NCBI RefSeq assembly: GCF_003076275.1
Contig: NZ_CP029064.1
Coordinates: forward strand, 4,807,501-4,871,500
Length of the DNA stretch: 64,000 nucleotides
DNA from: Microbulbifer sp. A4B17
GTDB lineage: Bacteria > Pseudomonadota > Gammaproteobacteria > Pseudomonadales > Cellvibrionaceae
Reading direction: 5' to 3'
Shown here: piece after piece, positions 63,889-64,000 of the stretch
How positions within the stretch are numbered: the first letter of the stretch is position 1
Layout: every line of letters starts with the position of its first letter
The notes under the pieces: model-generated
The model's input: only the letters and a program-made list of their open reading frames with translations
What the model was told of the DNA's origin: nothing
Database searches by the model: none
Position numbers and translations under genes: made by a program

Positions 63889-64000
63889 TTAGTACTTATA
63901 ACTTTCAGGTTTGAACGGACCTTCAACTGAAACACCGATATAGTTAGCTTGCTGCTCGGTCATACGGGTAATAACACCACTAAAACCCTCAACCATATAG
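63889..64000 (-). CDS. ahcY: 3' end of adenosylhomocysteinase
   Basis: Only the last 36 codons are present, ending [20 protein letters not shown] followed by YKY and a stop, the characteristic C-terminal end of S-adenosylhomocysteine hydrolase. That tail inserts into the neighbouring subunit's active site (Lys and Tyr near the end). The rest lies beyond the window. It sits directly upstream of metF in the methionine cycle. Confidence 0.9.
   Translation of the reverse strand, partial: YMVEGFSGVITRMTEQQANYIGVSVEGPFKPESYKY

Overview
The window looks like chromosomal DNA of a marine gammaproteobacterium. The gene orders ctpA-envC-gpmI beside secB-grxC-yibN, hisBHAF, mutY-yggX next to tRNA-Phe, and metF-ahcY are typical of that class. 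Protein style and the mix of hut, RND, AsmA and TonB genes resemble Cellvibrionales (Microbulbifer-like), but this assignment is an inference from memory, not a database result.

Layout. 1-3000: ECF sigma factor with the start of a partner gene, then an organic-peroxide module (ohrR, ohr, secreted esterase). 3000-13160: ridA, a LysR regulator and a histidine-utilisation locus, with hutG and hutI leftward and hutC-hutU-hutH rightward from a shared operator region. An acyltransferase-like membrane protein sits between hutI and hutG, flanked by decayed copies of the hutI/hutG junction. A 151-bp MITE-like element separates hutU from hutH. 13160-17460: small lipoproteins, pyruvate kinase and two META-domain-like lipoproteins. 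17550-28410: smr, SDR, thioesterase, secB-grxC-yibN, gpmI-envC-ctpA and hisBHAF. 28500-36420: a ZnuD-like TonB receptor with acidic/His-rich loops, AsmA, then mutY and yggX. Between asmA and mutY lies an unfamiliar cysteine-peptidase-like gene embedded in decayed mutY and asmA fragments. 36544: tRNA-Phe, followed by an AT-rich, gene-poor stretch (36660-39300). 39777-46517: dicarboxylate symporter, YHYH protein, LysR regulator and a CmcJ-like/aldehyde dehydrogenase/2OG-oxygenase gene set. 46600-52430: DUF6058-like protein, an SOS-box-controlled pair ending in a diverged SRAP protein, a beta-helix protein, a ParD-like/map pair and a RetSat-like oxidoreductase. 52470-64000: OmpA-like lipoprotein, HAD phosphatase, rsmE, an RND pump, tex, a pseudouridine synthase, metF and the end of ahcY.

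The most notable observation is that two unrelated loci carry the same scar. In both hutI-hutG and asmA-mutY, an intact pair of once-adjacent genes is separated by decayed pieces of the same two genes in reverse order, with one unrelated gene in the middle. This is what remains after a tandem duplication of the pair, or after integration of a circular molecule, followed by decay of the inner copies. Other leads are the SOS cassette, the CmcJ-like cluster, the MITE-like element, clear operator palindromes (OhrR, HutC, LexA, ParD-like) and a possible metal-ligand substitution in HutG.
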